DNA of 64,000 bases from Myrica gale. Lineage: Eukaryota; Streptophyta; Magnoliopsida; Fagales; Myricaceae. Positions 22,067-34,673 of the stretch are shown one piece after another. The stretch's first letter is position 1. Every line of letters starts with the position of its first letter. The stretch spans positions 24,126,874-24,190,873 of the forward strand of contig OZ005607.1 of assembly GCA_963930655.1 (NCBI GenBank), given 5' to 3'. The position numbers and the translations under genes were made by a program. Under the pieces are notes generated by a model. The model made no database searches and was not told the origin of the DNA. It worked only from the letters and a program-made list of their open reading frames with translations.

Positions 22067-24550
22067 GTTTTCTTAGAAAAAAAATAAGTTAATTCAAAAA
22101 ATTTTGGATTAACAAATTTCTCAATATTTTAGGTTTGTAGAAATTATCTAAATTAAAATTCTCGAAGCTAAAAAGTATTATTTTTATATTAATAAGAGAG
22201 GACTTGAATTCTCTTTAATTAACTGTTCAAACTAATTGCCCTAAATTCAAAGAAAAATTAACAATAAACATTTTTTTGGGCTTGTCCAAAACTTTCAACC
22301 CAATACTTGAAAGCCTGCCATTTCTTGGGCTTAAAGTATGGAAATCTAAACTATTCACTGCTCAGCCCATAAAGGAAGCAAAGGCTGCATTGGAAAATGG
22401 ACTTCGCCCTCAAAAGTAAACTGTAAACTGTTCAAATAATTGTATAATTGTTTCGAGTTGCCGTCAACCCCTCTGAACTTATCCTATGGACCGTAAAGAA
22501 ATGGTTAACCCGAATTCGAAGATCCATATATATATATTTTATGGCATAAATAGTTTGTCAAATAAGTTTTTAAATTTTAAAATATATAAAAATAGTTTCT
22601 AAACTTTAAAATCATTTACATTTTAAAGGTTCTTGCGGACTAACTTTGTATTTATCTTTATTTTTATCCCTTTGTTTCCTTTATTTTTTGTTGTTGATAT
22701 TTTCAATTGGAACCTCACGGCTGTAATTTGAGTGACAAAATTTTAGGGTGGTTAAAATTTTGAGTATAGAAGTTGATGAAAATGTAAAGAGATAATGAAA
22801 AAGTTGGTGAAAAAGTGAAAGTTTATGGGAAGTAGTGAAAAAATAAAAATATTTATGAGAGTTAGATGAAAAAGTGAGGAGACAGAAATTTTTGTAATGA
22901 TGATAAAATTTTAAAGAGCCAAAATTTTAGTTGTTGAAGTATTATTATTGACCATCAAACCCCATTTCAAACTGGTAGTTTAATTATAAAAAACCACCCA
23001 ATATATATTGTTAAATTTCTATTTAATTCAATATGTTTAATTTTTCTATTTTCAAGAAAGATGATCTTATGTATATTGGTGAGTTTGGAGCTTAAGCAAT
23101 CCTAACTGCTCAAACACTCTTTGCACATTAGAGTGCTATCTGAAACCAGCCAATATATAGCTTCGCAAAATTCGGATCAATTCAATTGGTATAGTTTTTC
23201 CTTCTTCTTTTCAAGAAAGATGATCTTATTTATCGTTGAGTTTGGGGCTTGACCAAAGAAATCCTAACTACTTAAACACTTCTATATATATGAAACCACC
23301 CCCAATTGCTTCTCAAATTTCCTGGTTCAATCTGTATACGTACGTTGTTTTTTGGGGGGGGGGGAAGTTGATCTTTATATATATATATATATATTGGTGG
23401 ATTTGCGGCTTGACCAAAGAAATTATCCAAACTGCAATAAAAGAAAGAGAGAGATAAACCTTGTTTGACCAATGCTTGTGGGAACTGTTAAGATAAACCT
23501 TTAGTAACAACCCACATAGAACTTCCGTGAAGACACATTAAATTCAAGACATAATAGTACGTCCACACGTTAGTTGTAAATTATATAGTGCAGATTGATG
23601 TTTGAGGTTGTATTACAAACATCAACAAATATTTGGCGCTGTTTGGTAAAAAAATTTCCTGCATCATATATATTTCCCGGTTCAGCTTATTCCGTTAACC
23701 TTGATCTGCTTCCGGTTGCACCGTTACCCAGTACTCTAAATCACACTAATCATCAACAGATATAAATAATGATTATATATCTTGAAAACCATAGGAAGAT
23801 TAATACTTAACATTGATAATTACTACTTAACCAACTACATCGATATTATTACTTCAGACAAAGATCAGATTCATAACTATAGTATATGGTTTCAGTTGCG
23901 ATCTTATTGGGATAGAAAACCGGATCAGATCACATTTGAAATGCAAACACTATATATGCATACGTGATATAGGGTTATATGCATGCCATGAAAATGGAAA
24001 TTCGATTGCAGATTAAAGATGTTAAAACATACATGAAATGGTACTGTAGAACTCCATGAACTGCTTAAAACCTCGACCAACAGATTTGTGAACCTTTTTG
24101 ACGGCTGGCCGGGGACGGAAAAGCATGCAGTTTCAAGCAAATTTGGCATGGGTTAATGGTATGATTTTTTGAATTAATTGCTAGTTATATCATATATTGG
24201 ATCCTATACAGAAGGTATCATAAGGATGCAAGGAGATAGGGAATTAAGAAAACTGAGATTGTAAAAAAGTAGGCTTCTACCTAACTTGTGTGTTGCAAGA
24301 ATCTCTGAACAGACTGTGAAGTACTGGTCGTTCTAACTTCTAATGCTGTAGAGCTGAATGAAGGAGCAGCCCTGCCATAGATCATGCCGAGGCGTCTCTT
24401 AAATAAGCAGGTACTTATAAGAGGGGAACCGCACAATATGGTTAAGAATTTCGCAAGAATAGCGCCCAACCCCCCCTCCCGGCGCTCTAATTAACAGCAT
24501 TCTTACAATATCGTAGCGAATTTCGAATTCATATAGGGGAGCGGCCGTAC
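22067..24550. other. Intergenic, no gene recognised
   Basis: AT-rich DNA between the NSRP1-like promoter side and the 3' side of the PADRE gene. At 22,735-22,960 there are words (GTTGGTGAAAAAGTGAAAG, AAAATTTTAG) like the interior of the Tourist-type MITEs, but no clean ends. A tandem duplication at 23,050-23,420 is listed separately. ORFs near 24,000-24,470 on the minus strand lack an ATG or any known motif. Confidence 0.5.
23051..23420. repeat. Tandem duplication, about 159-bp unit, 2.3 copies
   Basis: The phrase TCAAGAAAGATGATCTTAT starts at 23,052 and again at 23,211. Both are followed by GAGTTTGG.GCTT, AATCCTAACT.CT.AAACACT, and later GAAACCA.CC. A partial third unit begins at about 23,370 (GATCTTTAT, then GGTGGATTTGCGGCTTGACC) behind a G run and an (AT)n run. 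Confidence 0.7.
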
Positions 24551-24779
24551 ATGATCAGGATTCAGGACTTGTGATACAAAGAAAGCAATGAAAACTTCTT
24601 TAGAGAAGTGACTGAAGAAAGGAATGAATCATTTCCATCGACAGGAGAAAAACAACAGTTCCTTCATCGTGGATACCATATTTTGTACAAATGTTCAGAA
24701 GAAAAGGAAAATCTAAATTAAGGAACCAATCTATCAGTATATTTTCTTGTACACAACCACTACTGTCAAACAATATTTT

Positions 24780-25403
24780 CTAACTAAGATAGCATACCCT
24801 TTCTTTCTGTTTCCACTCCAACCCTATAAATCTGCAAGGTGAAAACCTGACCTTATGCTCTGTAATGGTTTCAAGCTTAGGTGACCATACTTGCTCCTTA
24901 GATCCAACAAGCTGTTCGTAGTGCTTTTGTAACTCTGGGGTGCTACAAAGAATGCCATTGCTAGGACTACTAGATCCAATTTCCTTCCCTTTTGTTATAA
25001 GCCTTGTTATGAACTCCGGCACGACCTTAATTGAAACTCTTCCATCTTCACCCTTTATGTAATCGAACGGGCAGTCCCCAAAATTGATAGGTGAATTTCT
25101 AGGGCTTGACCCTAGGGCTGATAGAGAAGAGACCGAGATGACATACTCGCTAGCTTCAAAGAGATCAATGGGAAGAACAAAGTAGGTTTGGCCACTCGTG
25201 AGCTCGTCGTCTATGCCTAAGGCTGGGACCCGTTGGCCAACAAAAAACGAGTCCGCGTGGCAAACCATTCTCTCCGGAAACTCAAACATGATCTCCCCGG
25301 CAATATGTTTGCCCGTGAAGATTCGCGTGGTTCCTTCCCAAAAGATTAACTTTACAGGGGAGTTAGCGTTTGGTTTGAAACATGGCGACACAGCATTTCC
25401 CAT
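24780..25403 (-). CDS. PADRE-domain (DUF4228) protein
   Basis: A single-exon gene of 207 residues. It opens MGNAVSPCF, a good N-myristoylation signal with a nearby cysteine for palmitoylation, so a plasma-membrane location is likely. It continues with VKLIFWEGTTRIFTGKHIAG then EIMFEFPERMVCHADSF, a GIDDELTSGQTYFVLPIDLF block, FDYIKGEDGRVSIKVVPEFI near the middle, and CSTPELQKHYEQLV, QVWSPKLETI and KVRFSPCRFIGLEWKQKE at the C-terminus. This is the plant-specific PADRE family (At1g76600/At1g21010 subgroup), many of whose members are induced by pathogens and abiotic stress; the biochemical role is unknown. Length and ends look complete. A TATA-like box lies about 95 bp upstream of the ATG. A stress-responsive role is inference from the family. 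Confidence 0.93.
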   Translation of the reverse strand: MGNAVSPCFKPNANSPVKLIFWEGTTRIFTGKHIAGEIMFEFPERMVCHADSFFVGQRVPALGIDDELTSGQTYFVLPIDLFEASEYVISVSSLSALGSSPRNSPINFGDCPFDYIKGEDGRVSIKVVPEFITRLITKGKEIGSSSPSNGILCSTPELQKHYEQLVGSKEQVWSPKLETITEHKVRFSPCRFIGLEWKQKERVCYLS

Positions 25404-25493
25404 TAGAAAGAGAAGGGGGGAGAAAGATATAGAAGGTGAGATTGCTGTTGGCTCTTCGATCGGTGTCGTGGGGAAAATAGAAAAAAGGTTGGA

Positions 25494-25502
25494 TTTTATA
25501 CA
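25494..25502 (-). promoter_or_regulatory. Putative TATA box of the PADRE gene
   Basis: The minus strand reads TGTATAAAATCC about 95 bp upstream of the PADRE start codon. The spacing suits a TATA box with a leader of some 60 nt. It is not supported by anything else. Confidence 0.45.
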
Positions 25503-28500
25503 GGAAAGGAGAAGGAGGATTGACTTGGAGAAAGTCTGGGTTCGTTTTTTAGTAGGTTTTAGGGGTCGGTGGTCTGGTCAGCCATGCCGGCCGGCTTTAG
25601 TCGGTATTGCCTTGTTAACATTACTATGGACTCAAAACAACTTATTGGAAGTCGTGTTCACCTTAAACTTCTTCACTGCTTATCTGGTATATATAAAATA
25701 AAATATTAATAAATTGGGATTTTTTTTTGGGTAAGTAAATTGAGAATTTTTTCTTCTTCTATTTTTCCTATATATATATTTATTGTGCGTGGAAAATTCT
25801 TTTCAAGGATAGAAGTAAGATCCGATATTGTATTTATTCAACGGCCATACGAATCAACTCATATATTGGTTGATTCATGCACGCACTCCCTACCCCGCGG
25901 CATGAGTCAGAGTCTCAATGCTTTTTCCACTTCCTTAATTGCTAGGCAGTAGATATCTCTAACATTAAAATTGTGAAATCTCTAATGTTTTAATCTTTCA
26001 AGCTAGCGGGACTGCAAGCAGCCAATGTTTCAACGACAGGACGTAGGGTTGAATTTCATTTCTCATGATCATCAGCTAGAGATCAGAAAAGCTACAATAT
26101 TCATATCATGTGGAAGATCGATCTTTATTGATCATCAGGCACTAATAGTGTATGTTTCTTTAAAAAAAAACTCGTGAACTGCTAGAGTTTTCTTCTGCAA
26201 AATTTCCTGTGTCAATTATATATTAGATATCAATCAGCCACAAATGCAGGTTAGCGCGTCAATGTAAGTACCCGGCCGGCGAAATCCTGCATGTGCCCTG
26301 GGTTTTAGGTTTGAGCTGTAATCACAGTTTTTCATCACGATGGGTAAGTGTGTGAATGTTGACGGTCCAAGTTTGATCTTTTGACTCCAATTGTGGACCT
26401 TTGAACACCATTAATGAACCCGAAAGGGCATTGTACTCAACCACACAAAAAAAAAACCATATCTTGTCGGTTGATCTTCTATCCCTAGCTATTATACGCG
26501 GTTTATTTACTACTGGCCCAGCAAGTCAGGAGGGTTCCCATCGAGTAGATAGGTCTTTATATACGCTTTTCTAACAACCAGATCTAGTACTTTCGTGGTA
26601 GCAGTAGTGTACTGATCTTATCTCTGGTCTGTATACATTTTTGTGGGTCTGAATATGATATTTGAACTTCAATATATTGCCGAGTAAGATTCACCCAAAT
26701 CGGGCTGGGATCTTAATTTTTCTCCCGTAGAGTGGGAAACGATATTTGTTTATTAAATTATTGTAACAAGTGAGTGATAAACGATTATTTATTAACAGAT
26801 CTGTTTGAATGGAATCGTATATAGTTGAGTGTGTTTCCTTCCTGTGAACATGCATGCCCCCAATGACTTACCGTCTTTAATAGAAGTACCTTGCAGTCTG
26901 TGGGAATGAGAGTTTCTTTTTCCTTCCAAGCGTGAATTAGAGATTTTTTTTTGTGGGTGACAAGGAAATCCGTTGCACCGAGCTTTTGTGCACTTGGTTT
27001 GGATGGATTGAACCTAATTGAAAAAGACGCTGACCAAACTAGGAGCATAACGGCAAACTCATACACAATTGAACCAAAATTTGAGATTTAATTCAAGTAA
27101 TACTTTAGATAGAGTTTTCCGGTGAAGTAAATATTATAAGATTCTTCGTGGATGTTTTGAGGGATTGAAATTCTCTCTGATTCATGTCCAAATTGGACGA
27201 ATTTTAGAGATATTGAAAGACGTAATAAGTATTGAATACCCTAAAACCCACACTATCAAATATCTTACGTACATAGCTATTATTAAATGCTTTAAAACTC
27301 ATATAAGTTTATATCCATTTCTCTTCAAATTAGACTATTAATTCATGTAGTCAAAGCACAGATGTGGTTAGTGCTTGTCCTTGCATCGTTACAAATAAAT
27401 TAATATTATACTTTCTTAAATTATTCCATCCATATAATATATATTATCACACAAAGAATGAACGGTCAAAATTAGGAGTATGATCGATCTGGCTATTATT
27501 TACTAATGTACTTAAGAGTATACTTAATAATAAACACTGAAGACTTTTAAAATGAATTCTATCCCCAAAAAAGTAGTGATATCTCCTTCCTTTGTACTTC
27601 TGGCTAAATGACAAAATTAGAAATTTATATTAATTAATGGGAGTTTAATAATTTTGTTCATGGACTTAGAGCGCCGTAATTTTTAATATATATGGTGATT
27701 TAGACACGTGAAATTGCAAGTGGGCGCAAATGTATATTCATTGAAGACCAGTCTTATAAAAAGTTGTAAGTACAACTTGAGGACGAAACCGTTCTTTGAC
27801 TACTTCCAAAAGACAACTCTTTTTGCCACAACGACCAGAAAAAATATGAGCTATGACCAATCAAGATTAGACACCTTTGATTTTCTTTCCCAAGAGCACG
27901 AGAAATGTGCTCGATCCATTGGATCTTCTAATTAAGAAAACCTATTTGTCTCCAAGAAATTAAAAGTAAAATCTTATATATATATTTAGCCTCGGTCAAC
28001 ATGTGATCGATTAGAGCTAAAAGCCACCATCCATATCACAGCCGGAGATTGTCATATATCCACATTGGATAATTAATTGTGTCACCTCCGTGCCGTTCTC
28101 ATCCAGATCCTATTTGTTATCCTCATCCATTTACTAATTACTATAGACGACCAACTAGACACGATATCATCTTCATCTATTAATGAGAAGGATAGCCGGA
28201 GCAAGGTGACATTTCAACGGAGTAATAAGTATAATTCTCATTACAATTTTTTTAAATATTGAGGAGATATGGATGATGATAAGGTTGATTCAAGTTCAAC
28301 TTGTTCTCATAAATTAAAATGATGTAGAAATCTAGCATGATTCCAGGGATACAGGTCTCACGACAAAGTCTCAAGGCAAAGCTTGAAATTTTGAATTCAA
28401 GCATAGCATGATTCTAGGGATACTGCTTATCATGTCTCAGGCAAGGTTGATATTTTTTGAACGAGCTATCCCTACAAATCCTACCATATCACATCTTGTA

Positions 28501-28759
28501 TTTCTCATCTTTCAAATGAGCTAGAATCAAGCTTTGTTCCTTATCTGTAAAGTTAGCATCTGTTAGCATAAATATAGGACCCTACAATACCTCTTGTACT
28601 CACGTTGAAAAAGAATACAAAATTGTCTATATTTTTTCAATTTTCTCCTATTACCACATAACGTTAATTGATTCTTGAATATAGACAAATATAGATTGGG
28701 ATTATTCAAGAGAAAACTTTTTTTGGGCGAAAATAAGAAAAAGATAATATACTTGACGC
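25503..28759. other. Intergenic, no gene recognised
   Basis: AT-rich, with many chance stops. At 28,330-28,440 the phrase TAGCATGATTC.AGGGATAC occurs twice about 80 bp apart. The rest shows no exon, RNA gene or element boundary that I can support. Confidence 0.5.
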
Positions 28760-29100
28760 CCTTCAATATTTATGAGGGTCTTGATACTTTCCACTACAAT
28801 TTATTATTTTTGTTGTTGTAGCTACCAACTATATATTGACTTTAGATACTTTGTACTCTTATTTAAAATTTTTTGTCAATTTTAAAAGGAAAATAATTTT
28901 TTGGTATGCGAAAATGACAATTTTATCTGAATTGAGGATAAAACATCAATTTTCGAGAATTTGAACAAAGGGGGGTAAAGTGTATGAAATCAATAGTCAA
29001 TCATGGGTGTAATGTGATAAAAATAATAATTAGTGGTGCAAAATGTCGATATTCCTATAATTGAGAGATACAAAGTGTATTTATACTTACTTTAAATGAA
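28760..29100. repeat. Fold-back repeat, empty-site relative of the 31.6-kb repeat
   Basis: The left arm (TGATACTTTCCACTACAATT, then TATTATTTTTGTTG, then ACCAACTATATATTGACTTT) is an imperfect inverted copy of the right arm around 28,990-29,095. The left arm is also collinear with 31,615-31,930, except that it lacks the 232-bp insertion present there. CAATTTATT at 28,797-28,805 corresponds to the duplicated target TAATTTATT of that insertion. Confidence 0.65.
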
Positions 29101-29826
29101 GAAGTAAAAGAGATAAAGTTTAGAAATATGATAATGTATTAATCACTTAATTAAAACTCCACCAACAACGTTGAGAAAAACTTATTGAAACAAATAATTA
29201 TATATAAATATATATAATGTGCATGAGGAAAATGAGAAAATTTTATTATTTCTGAAATAAAGAGACGTATCGAGCTAGCTAGTCAACTTCTCAAGTGTTT
29301 TTACATGCCCTATATATCCATGATGAAAATGAGAGAACAATTTGAATTGGTCCGCACACAATTTGCGCCAGCACATGCAGTACAGGATTAATTTGGTTAA
29401 TTACCATAAGATGACAGGCGCGGAATACTATAGATATTATAACTAGCCACCAAAGTGTAAAATCAACAGAAGGAAGTATCTACAATTGGTCAGTGCAGTA
29501 TATTTATTGCTGGGGCCTTCTCATTTTCACCTATATATATATATAGTTTATTATAATTAATCGAACATATATAATCAACAGGGAAGCAATATATAAAATA
29601 GTAGGAGTAATAATGTAGAATATCTATCAAGGAAATTAGGGAGAGTTTCTTTACTTTTGTGCACTATATATGCACACACACACCATTAAAATTAAACTAA
29701 ACGATATGCTATTTTTTACTCAACTACTAACTCTAAATCCAAAATTAATTTATAAGATGTTTATGATATATACTTATAGATTTATTTGAACAGTTTTTTT
29801 TTTCTACAAAAAGGGTGGAAGGAGGC

Positions 29827-30345
29827 AACTAGGATATAACTTACTTTTCTTGAACGTGACGATAAGAACCTCCATCCACTACAAAATATACGAATTGAGA
29901 AATAGCTATTCATCCGAGCAAAGGGGACTGTCGCCACAACTTTACAAGAGAGCAGTTGATTTTCGAGGTGAAGGGTTCGATTTGCATACCTCATGCCCCA
30001 ACTAGTATATAACCTACTTCTCTTGGACGTGACCATAGGAACCTCCATCCACCACAAAATGTACGAATTGAGAAATAGCTACTCATTCGAGAAAAGGGTA
30101 TTGTCGTCACAACTTCACAAGATGACAGTTGATTTTTGAGGTGAGGGGTTCGATTTGCATACCTCATGCCCCAACTAGTATATAGCCTATTTCTCTTGGA
30201 CGTGACTATAGAAACTTTCATCCACTACAAAATGTACGAATTGAGAAATAGCTACTCATCCGAGAAAAGGGGATTGTCGCCACAACTTCACAAGAGGGCA
30301 GTTGATTTTCGAGGCGAACGGTTCGATTTGCATACCTCATGCCCC
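29827..30345. repeat. Tandem array, three 173-bp monomers
   Basis: Monomers start at 29,827, 30,000 and 30,173 (each at AACTAG.ATAT) and the array ends at about 30,345, so the period is exactly 173 bp with no indels. Shared words include GAACCTCCATCCACTACAAA, TACGAATTGAGAAATAGCTA, TCGCCACAACTTCACAAGA and GGTTCGATTTGCATACCTCA. Copies differ by scattered substitutions. Minus-strand ORFs running through the array are by-products of the repeat. Confidence 0.92.
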
Positions 30346-31584
30346 AACATGTAGGCCCTCTCCTGGGCGTCCGTATTTGCAGACTTCCAAACCAATTAGG
30401 TTACCACATTTACAAGTTATCAAACAGTACCTACATACAAAGAAAAGGTCGTATTATATATATTCTAGGTGAACGCGTAATCATAATTTATTCTTACAAT
30501 AGCTAACTATGAGAAAGTTGTTTAACAAGCTGTTCATCTACTTCAATTAATAACATCAATATATATCTAATTAGCAGATTAATTAACTTAATTAGCAATA
30601 TTTTCATGAGTTGTAAATTATTTTTGAAAAATTATTAACTTTTTAGAGTTTTATTGATGCCCTAAAAATATTCAGTAAATTAAAAAAAAATGTTATTTGG
30701 TTTTATTTAGTAGTATTAATTGATTTAGATTAATTCGTCTTTTTGTGTTAATTAGAGTTTTATCTAGAATAAATTAATTTTACGTAAAGAAGAGCCATAG
30801 AATTCACTTAAGATTTTCCGTGGACCTAATATTTTTTTACCTTCCCAAATATATAAACTCAGCAAATATTTTGTTCCAAAACAGCTGGCATGCACATGCA
30901 TGCGTTATGGATATGAACTACAACTGCAGCAAGGTTCTAAATCTTTTGACCAGTCAAAATCCAATACATATATATAAATTACAGAAATATATATATATAT
31001 ATATATATATACGAATGCAGACAGAACATATATTTGATTAATTTAAGAAATAAAAATAAAAATACGAATATTATTAGGTAAAATCCAATAAATTAATTCC
31101 CAAAATACATAACAAAAGAGCTATTTATAATGACAAGCAATAAAAAAAATTATTGAAAAATCAATGTCACCATCGATCTACCATAGTTTTACACTGATCG
31201 ATCTGCAAGTTGATTAGTTTCAATTTCTTTCTCAATTATTGTACGTGCATGCTTGATCATCTGCGTACAGACTTCTTTTATAGTTGAAAAGGACAAAAGT
31301 GATGAACAGTCAGAAGATGCATCCGCAAACTGTTACTACCCACACGTTTATCAACTTCTTAATTACGGGTTCATATCATCTCTATCACATTAATAGATAA
31401 ATCAATGGGAACGGGAACGGAGAAGTTGACATTTCTCTGTGTCCACCTCCATGCATATCATCATCTTTAGACTTTTAATTATCCTGCAGATTACATAACC
31501 CTATATCAAACGGCTAGCTGCAATTTCTCATATGAATGTAGACTGAAATCCCATCTCTGAACACGACACCGTTGTGGCAAATTT
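30346..31584. other. Intergenic, AT-rich, with (AT)n microsatellite
   Basis: No gene seen. A pure (AT)n run of about 25 bp lies at 30,987-31,011. Confidence 0.6.
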
Positions 31585-32060
31585 TAAATAAGATTAAATA
31601 CATTTTGCAAGTATTTTGACATTTTGCATCATAATTTATTGGGATAAATGCAAAATCAGTCCCTGTGCTATACGCAAAAATCGTTTTAGTCCCTGTGATA
31701 TGAAATGCATCGATTTAGTCTCTGTGATTCTATTTTCGTTTGTTATTGGTCCTCCATCAGGGACTGATTTTATCACTTTCTGAAATCACAGGGACTAAAT
31801 TGATGCTTTTTCATATCACAGGGTTAAATCGATTTTTGCGTATAGTACAGGGACCAATTTTGCATTTATCCCTAATTTATTATTTTTGTCTTGCTTCCAC
31901 CAACTATTGATTTTAGACACTTTTCACCTCTAAGGAAAATAGTTTTTTAGTGACTATTTTATACGGGTGAAATCGTAATTTTAAAGTCAAAAAATAAATT
32001 TTTATCCAAACAGACCGAAAATTTTAATGGAGGGTGAAAAAGTATACTTAACCATTTTTA
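31585..32060. repeat. Older fold-back-family repeat hosting a nested MITE
   Basis: Outside the nested element, the sequence ATTTTGACATTTTGCATCAT, then TATTATTTTTGTCTTG, then CACCAACTATTGATTTTAGAC matches the left arm of the repeat at 28,760-29,100. A weaker opposite arm (GAGGGTGAAAAAGTATACTT) follows at about 32,028-32,050. The boundaries are approximate. Confidence 0.6.
31641..31872. mobile_element. Mutator-like MITE with exact 9-bp target duplication
   Basis: The 232-bp element is bounded by GGGATAAATGCAAAAT and its exact complement ATTTTGCATTTATCCC. The inverted arms continue for about 95 bp each with few mismatches (CCCTGTGCTATACGCAAAAA against CCCTGTACTATACGCAAAAA). TAATTTATT flanks it on both sides (31632-31640, 31873-31881). 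A 9-bp duplication with long inverted arms is the Mutator (MULE) signature. It is non-coding. Confidence 0.92.
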
Positions 32061-34673
32061 AATATGAAAGAATAATATATGTATGCATACCAATATTAAC
32101 CATATATATCATATGCTCTTGTCACTTTAAGCTAATCATAAGGCAATTTGAATCGGTCACAAAGAAGCAACTTAGATTAAAGCTCTCGATCTCTTGTGGA
32201 TCATTTTTCACGTGTCCTTTCAATTTTTCAAACTTATGTTTCATGTTTTCTATTCTTTTGATGACATGCTTTTTTATTTCATGCGTGCTGGTGTGTAGTT
32301 TTGATTAGATGCGTTTTACTTTATAAATTAAAGCATGATTATGTTTATAATATTGGTAAAATGTGTGGTGGTTATGTTTTGTTTTCAATTGGCATGATTG
32401 GGAAACCAAGGCCACGTCTGCTCAATCCCTTTCTCTAAAGTTTGGGAAACGAGAGGTGCCTTAGCCTTACACCTTTTAGCTTTGTAGCTCTTGACTCCGA
32501 CTAAAACGGGATATCAGAATCTTTTGGGTCAAAGGTTACACTTGGACGGTTTGACCATATAAACGGAATGGCATCTCTTTTTTTTTTTCGTCTACTCCTT
32601 CAGATTTGATGGCATATTCTCTAAGTCTACTGTTTAAAATGGGCTTAATTTGTTTTTGGTAATGAAGAAATTTTGAATACCCATTCACATGTACGAGGTT
32701 CGGACGAACATGAGTCAATATGCGCACGAGTTGAACTCAACATCACAACAAGTTTCGAAGAGATTGACCGTCTTACAGATTAGTCGAGTATTTTTAAGTA
32801 AGTGGTAGTTTGAACCCCTAAATATTCGCTTAACCTACATTCTTATGAGCCCTCCGCGAGCTATTGGTTAAAATGGGCCTTTAATTCAGAGGTAAGTGGA
32901 TTGATAGAAAAGCTCTACATATTGAGGCACTATCTTCCAACTCTTGCTCTATAGGGTACCGGTTAAAAAGTTGGAGAGATGGACCTTCACTGGTTGGATG
33001 CTCCTATCTAGAGGTATAGGTGGTCATGTGTTCAAATATTACAGGTAATTAGAGAGCCATTGCTTAATGTTGTATGCATCGTGGTTTGTGACATCGAAAG
33101 AAGATTTCCCTAAGAATCAATCCATTAATGAAGAAAGGGTCTAACTAATAATAGAGCAAATATGATCATAAATCAGCAGGGGGGAAAAAAAAGATAGGGA
33201 GAAGAGGGGTTTAGGACTTGAGAAATATTGAGAGGAAAGTTCTTTGAATCGTGACCAAATTTATAACCAAATCATATGCTGATACAACATTTAGAAAAAA
33301 AAAATGCTGAGACAACAAAATGGTCCATCTAGAGTATAGAATCCTATTTTCTGGGTCATTCCAGATTTTAGAATCAGGCTGCTGAAAACGAAGCCCAATG
33401 ATCATGCAATGTGATGGCCATCGACGTTGCCCAATTAATCTTAGCCACATTACAAGGTTTTGTTGAAGGTAGCTTCAGCCTCTTGTACAAGATTATTGGC
33501 TTTCAACTGGGGGGCTAGTCCTGCCAAAGCTGTGCTACCACGTTATTGAATCACAATCCAGGATGCATGCCATTTTCTTTTTCGTTTTTTCCTTTTCGAA
33601 AGCTCCTGACTCTCGTCGTTGGCTCCAGACAGATATGTCCAATACGTAAACATGTTAGTGAAAGATGTGGCGAAACGAGCACCTTGCACTTGATTTTCAA
33701 GTATCTCATACTGCTCTCTGCACTAAATTTCCCCAAGTTCAGTGCATCGTGGTAAATGTGGTCTTCTGGGGGCTCATTCAAAATCACTTTGATATGAATG
33801 GGCCAAGCGGGCTAGGCAATAATGATGACTCTTTCCAAAATGTCTTGCTGATATCTGGACATAAAAACTCCCAGTTGAGATATGCTACACTGATATCTTC
33901 ACGAACTGCTTCAAAACCAGAGTGAAGGGGAGAGAGGTCGCAGCTGATTTTCAAACAACCATTGTAAAACCTTTGTCAGATACACGAGCATGAATCCCAT
34001 TTCTATGAATGGATTAGAATGATGCATACGGATTCATACAAGCAACCTCACTCTAGTTCAGCTGAAGGTTGAGTTAAATTGAGTACAGAACCTCGTGGAC
34101 CCAATTTATGCTATCCTTCCCTTCTTTTTGTTCTCTGTTATTTTTTCCCCCGCTCCCAATTTGAATTCCTACATTAACAACAGTAATAATTTAGCTGCTT
34201 TCCCATGCCTGGGATCCATTCAGAAGTGAGCATGGCACAGGTGCAAATGCGTTCAACTCTTCATGACATGGTGCAAGTCAGAGCGGTTAAACTCTCCAGT
34301 TCAGCGTTTCCTTGATTCGAAGTCCTCTTTAGGACAAACGAAAGGTATAAAATGCATTATTTCAGCCCATCTCTACAACCACCACAAGATTTGTCCAGGA
34401 TACATGTAATATCTCCTTCATCACAAGCAATTGAATTTATGTCCACATCCACAAATTCCAACCTATGCTTTCTCTACTCTTTGAACACTTCTTGTACCTT
34501 AATAAATAAACAGAAGAGTAAAAGAGTCCAACGATTTCAATGATACAGTGAGTGTACGATATGGCACGCAAGAACGACCAATGCCAAAAGAGAACATATC
34601 CCACCTTCAGTATACATCTGGCATGCAACCAACTGAACACACTTTGTCACTACAAGCACAAACAGCTGAACAG
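32061..34673. other. Intergenic and probable 3' region of the PPR gene
   Basis: 32,061-33,450 has no recognisable feature. From about 33,460 to 34,673 the base composition is closer to that of transcribed DNA, and it directly follows the stop codon of the minus-strand PPR gene, so it may hold that gene's 3' untranslated region. No second gene could be supported. Confidence 0.45.

Noticed and set aside
24000..24470. Possible small peptide gene on the minus strand (34-codon MLFRPRPAVKKVHKSVGRGF and a 62-codon frame)
   Set aside because: One frame starts with TTG, neither matches a known peptide family, and both lie in the 3' flank of the PADRE gene.
29782..30221. Minus-strand ORFs of 76-91 codons with repeated sequence
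   Set aside because: They are the 173-bp tandem repeat read through; no independent evidence of coding.
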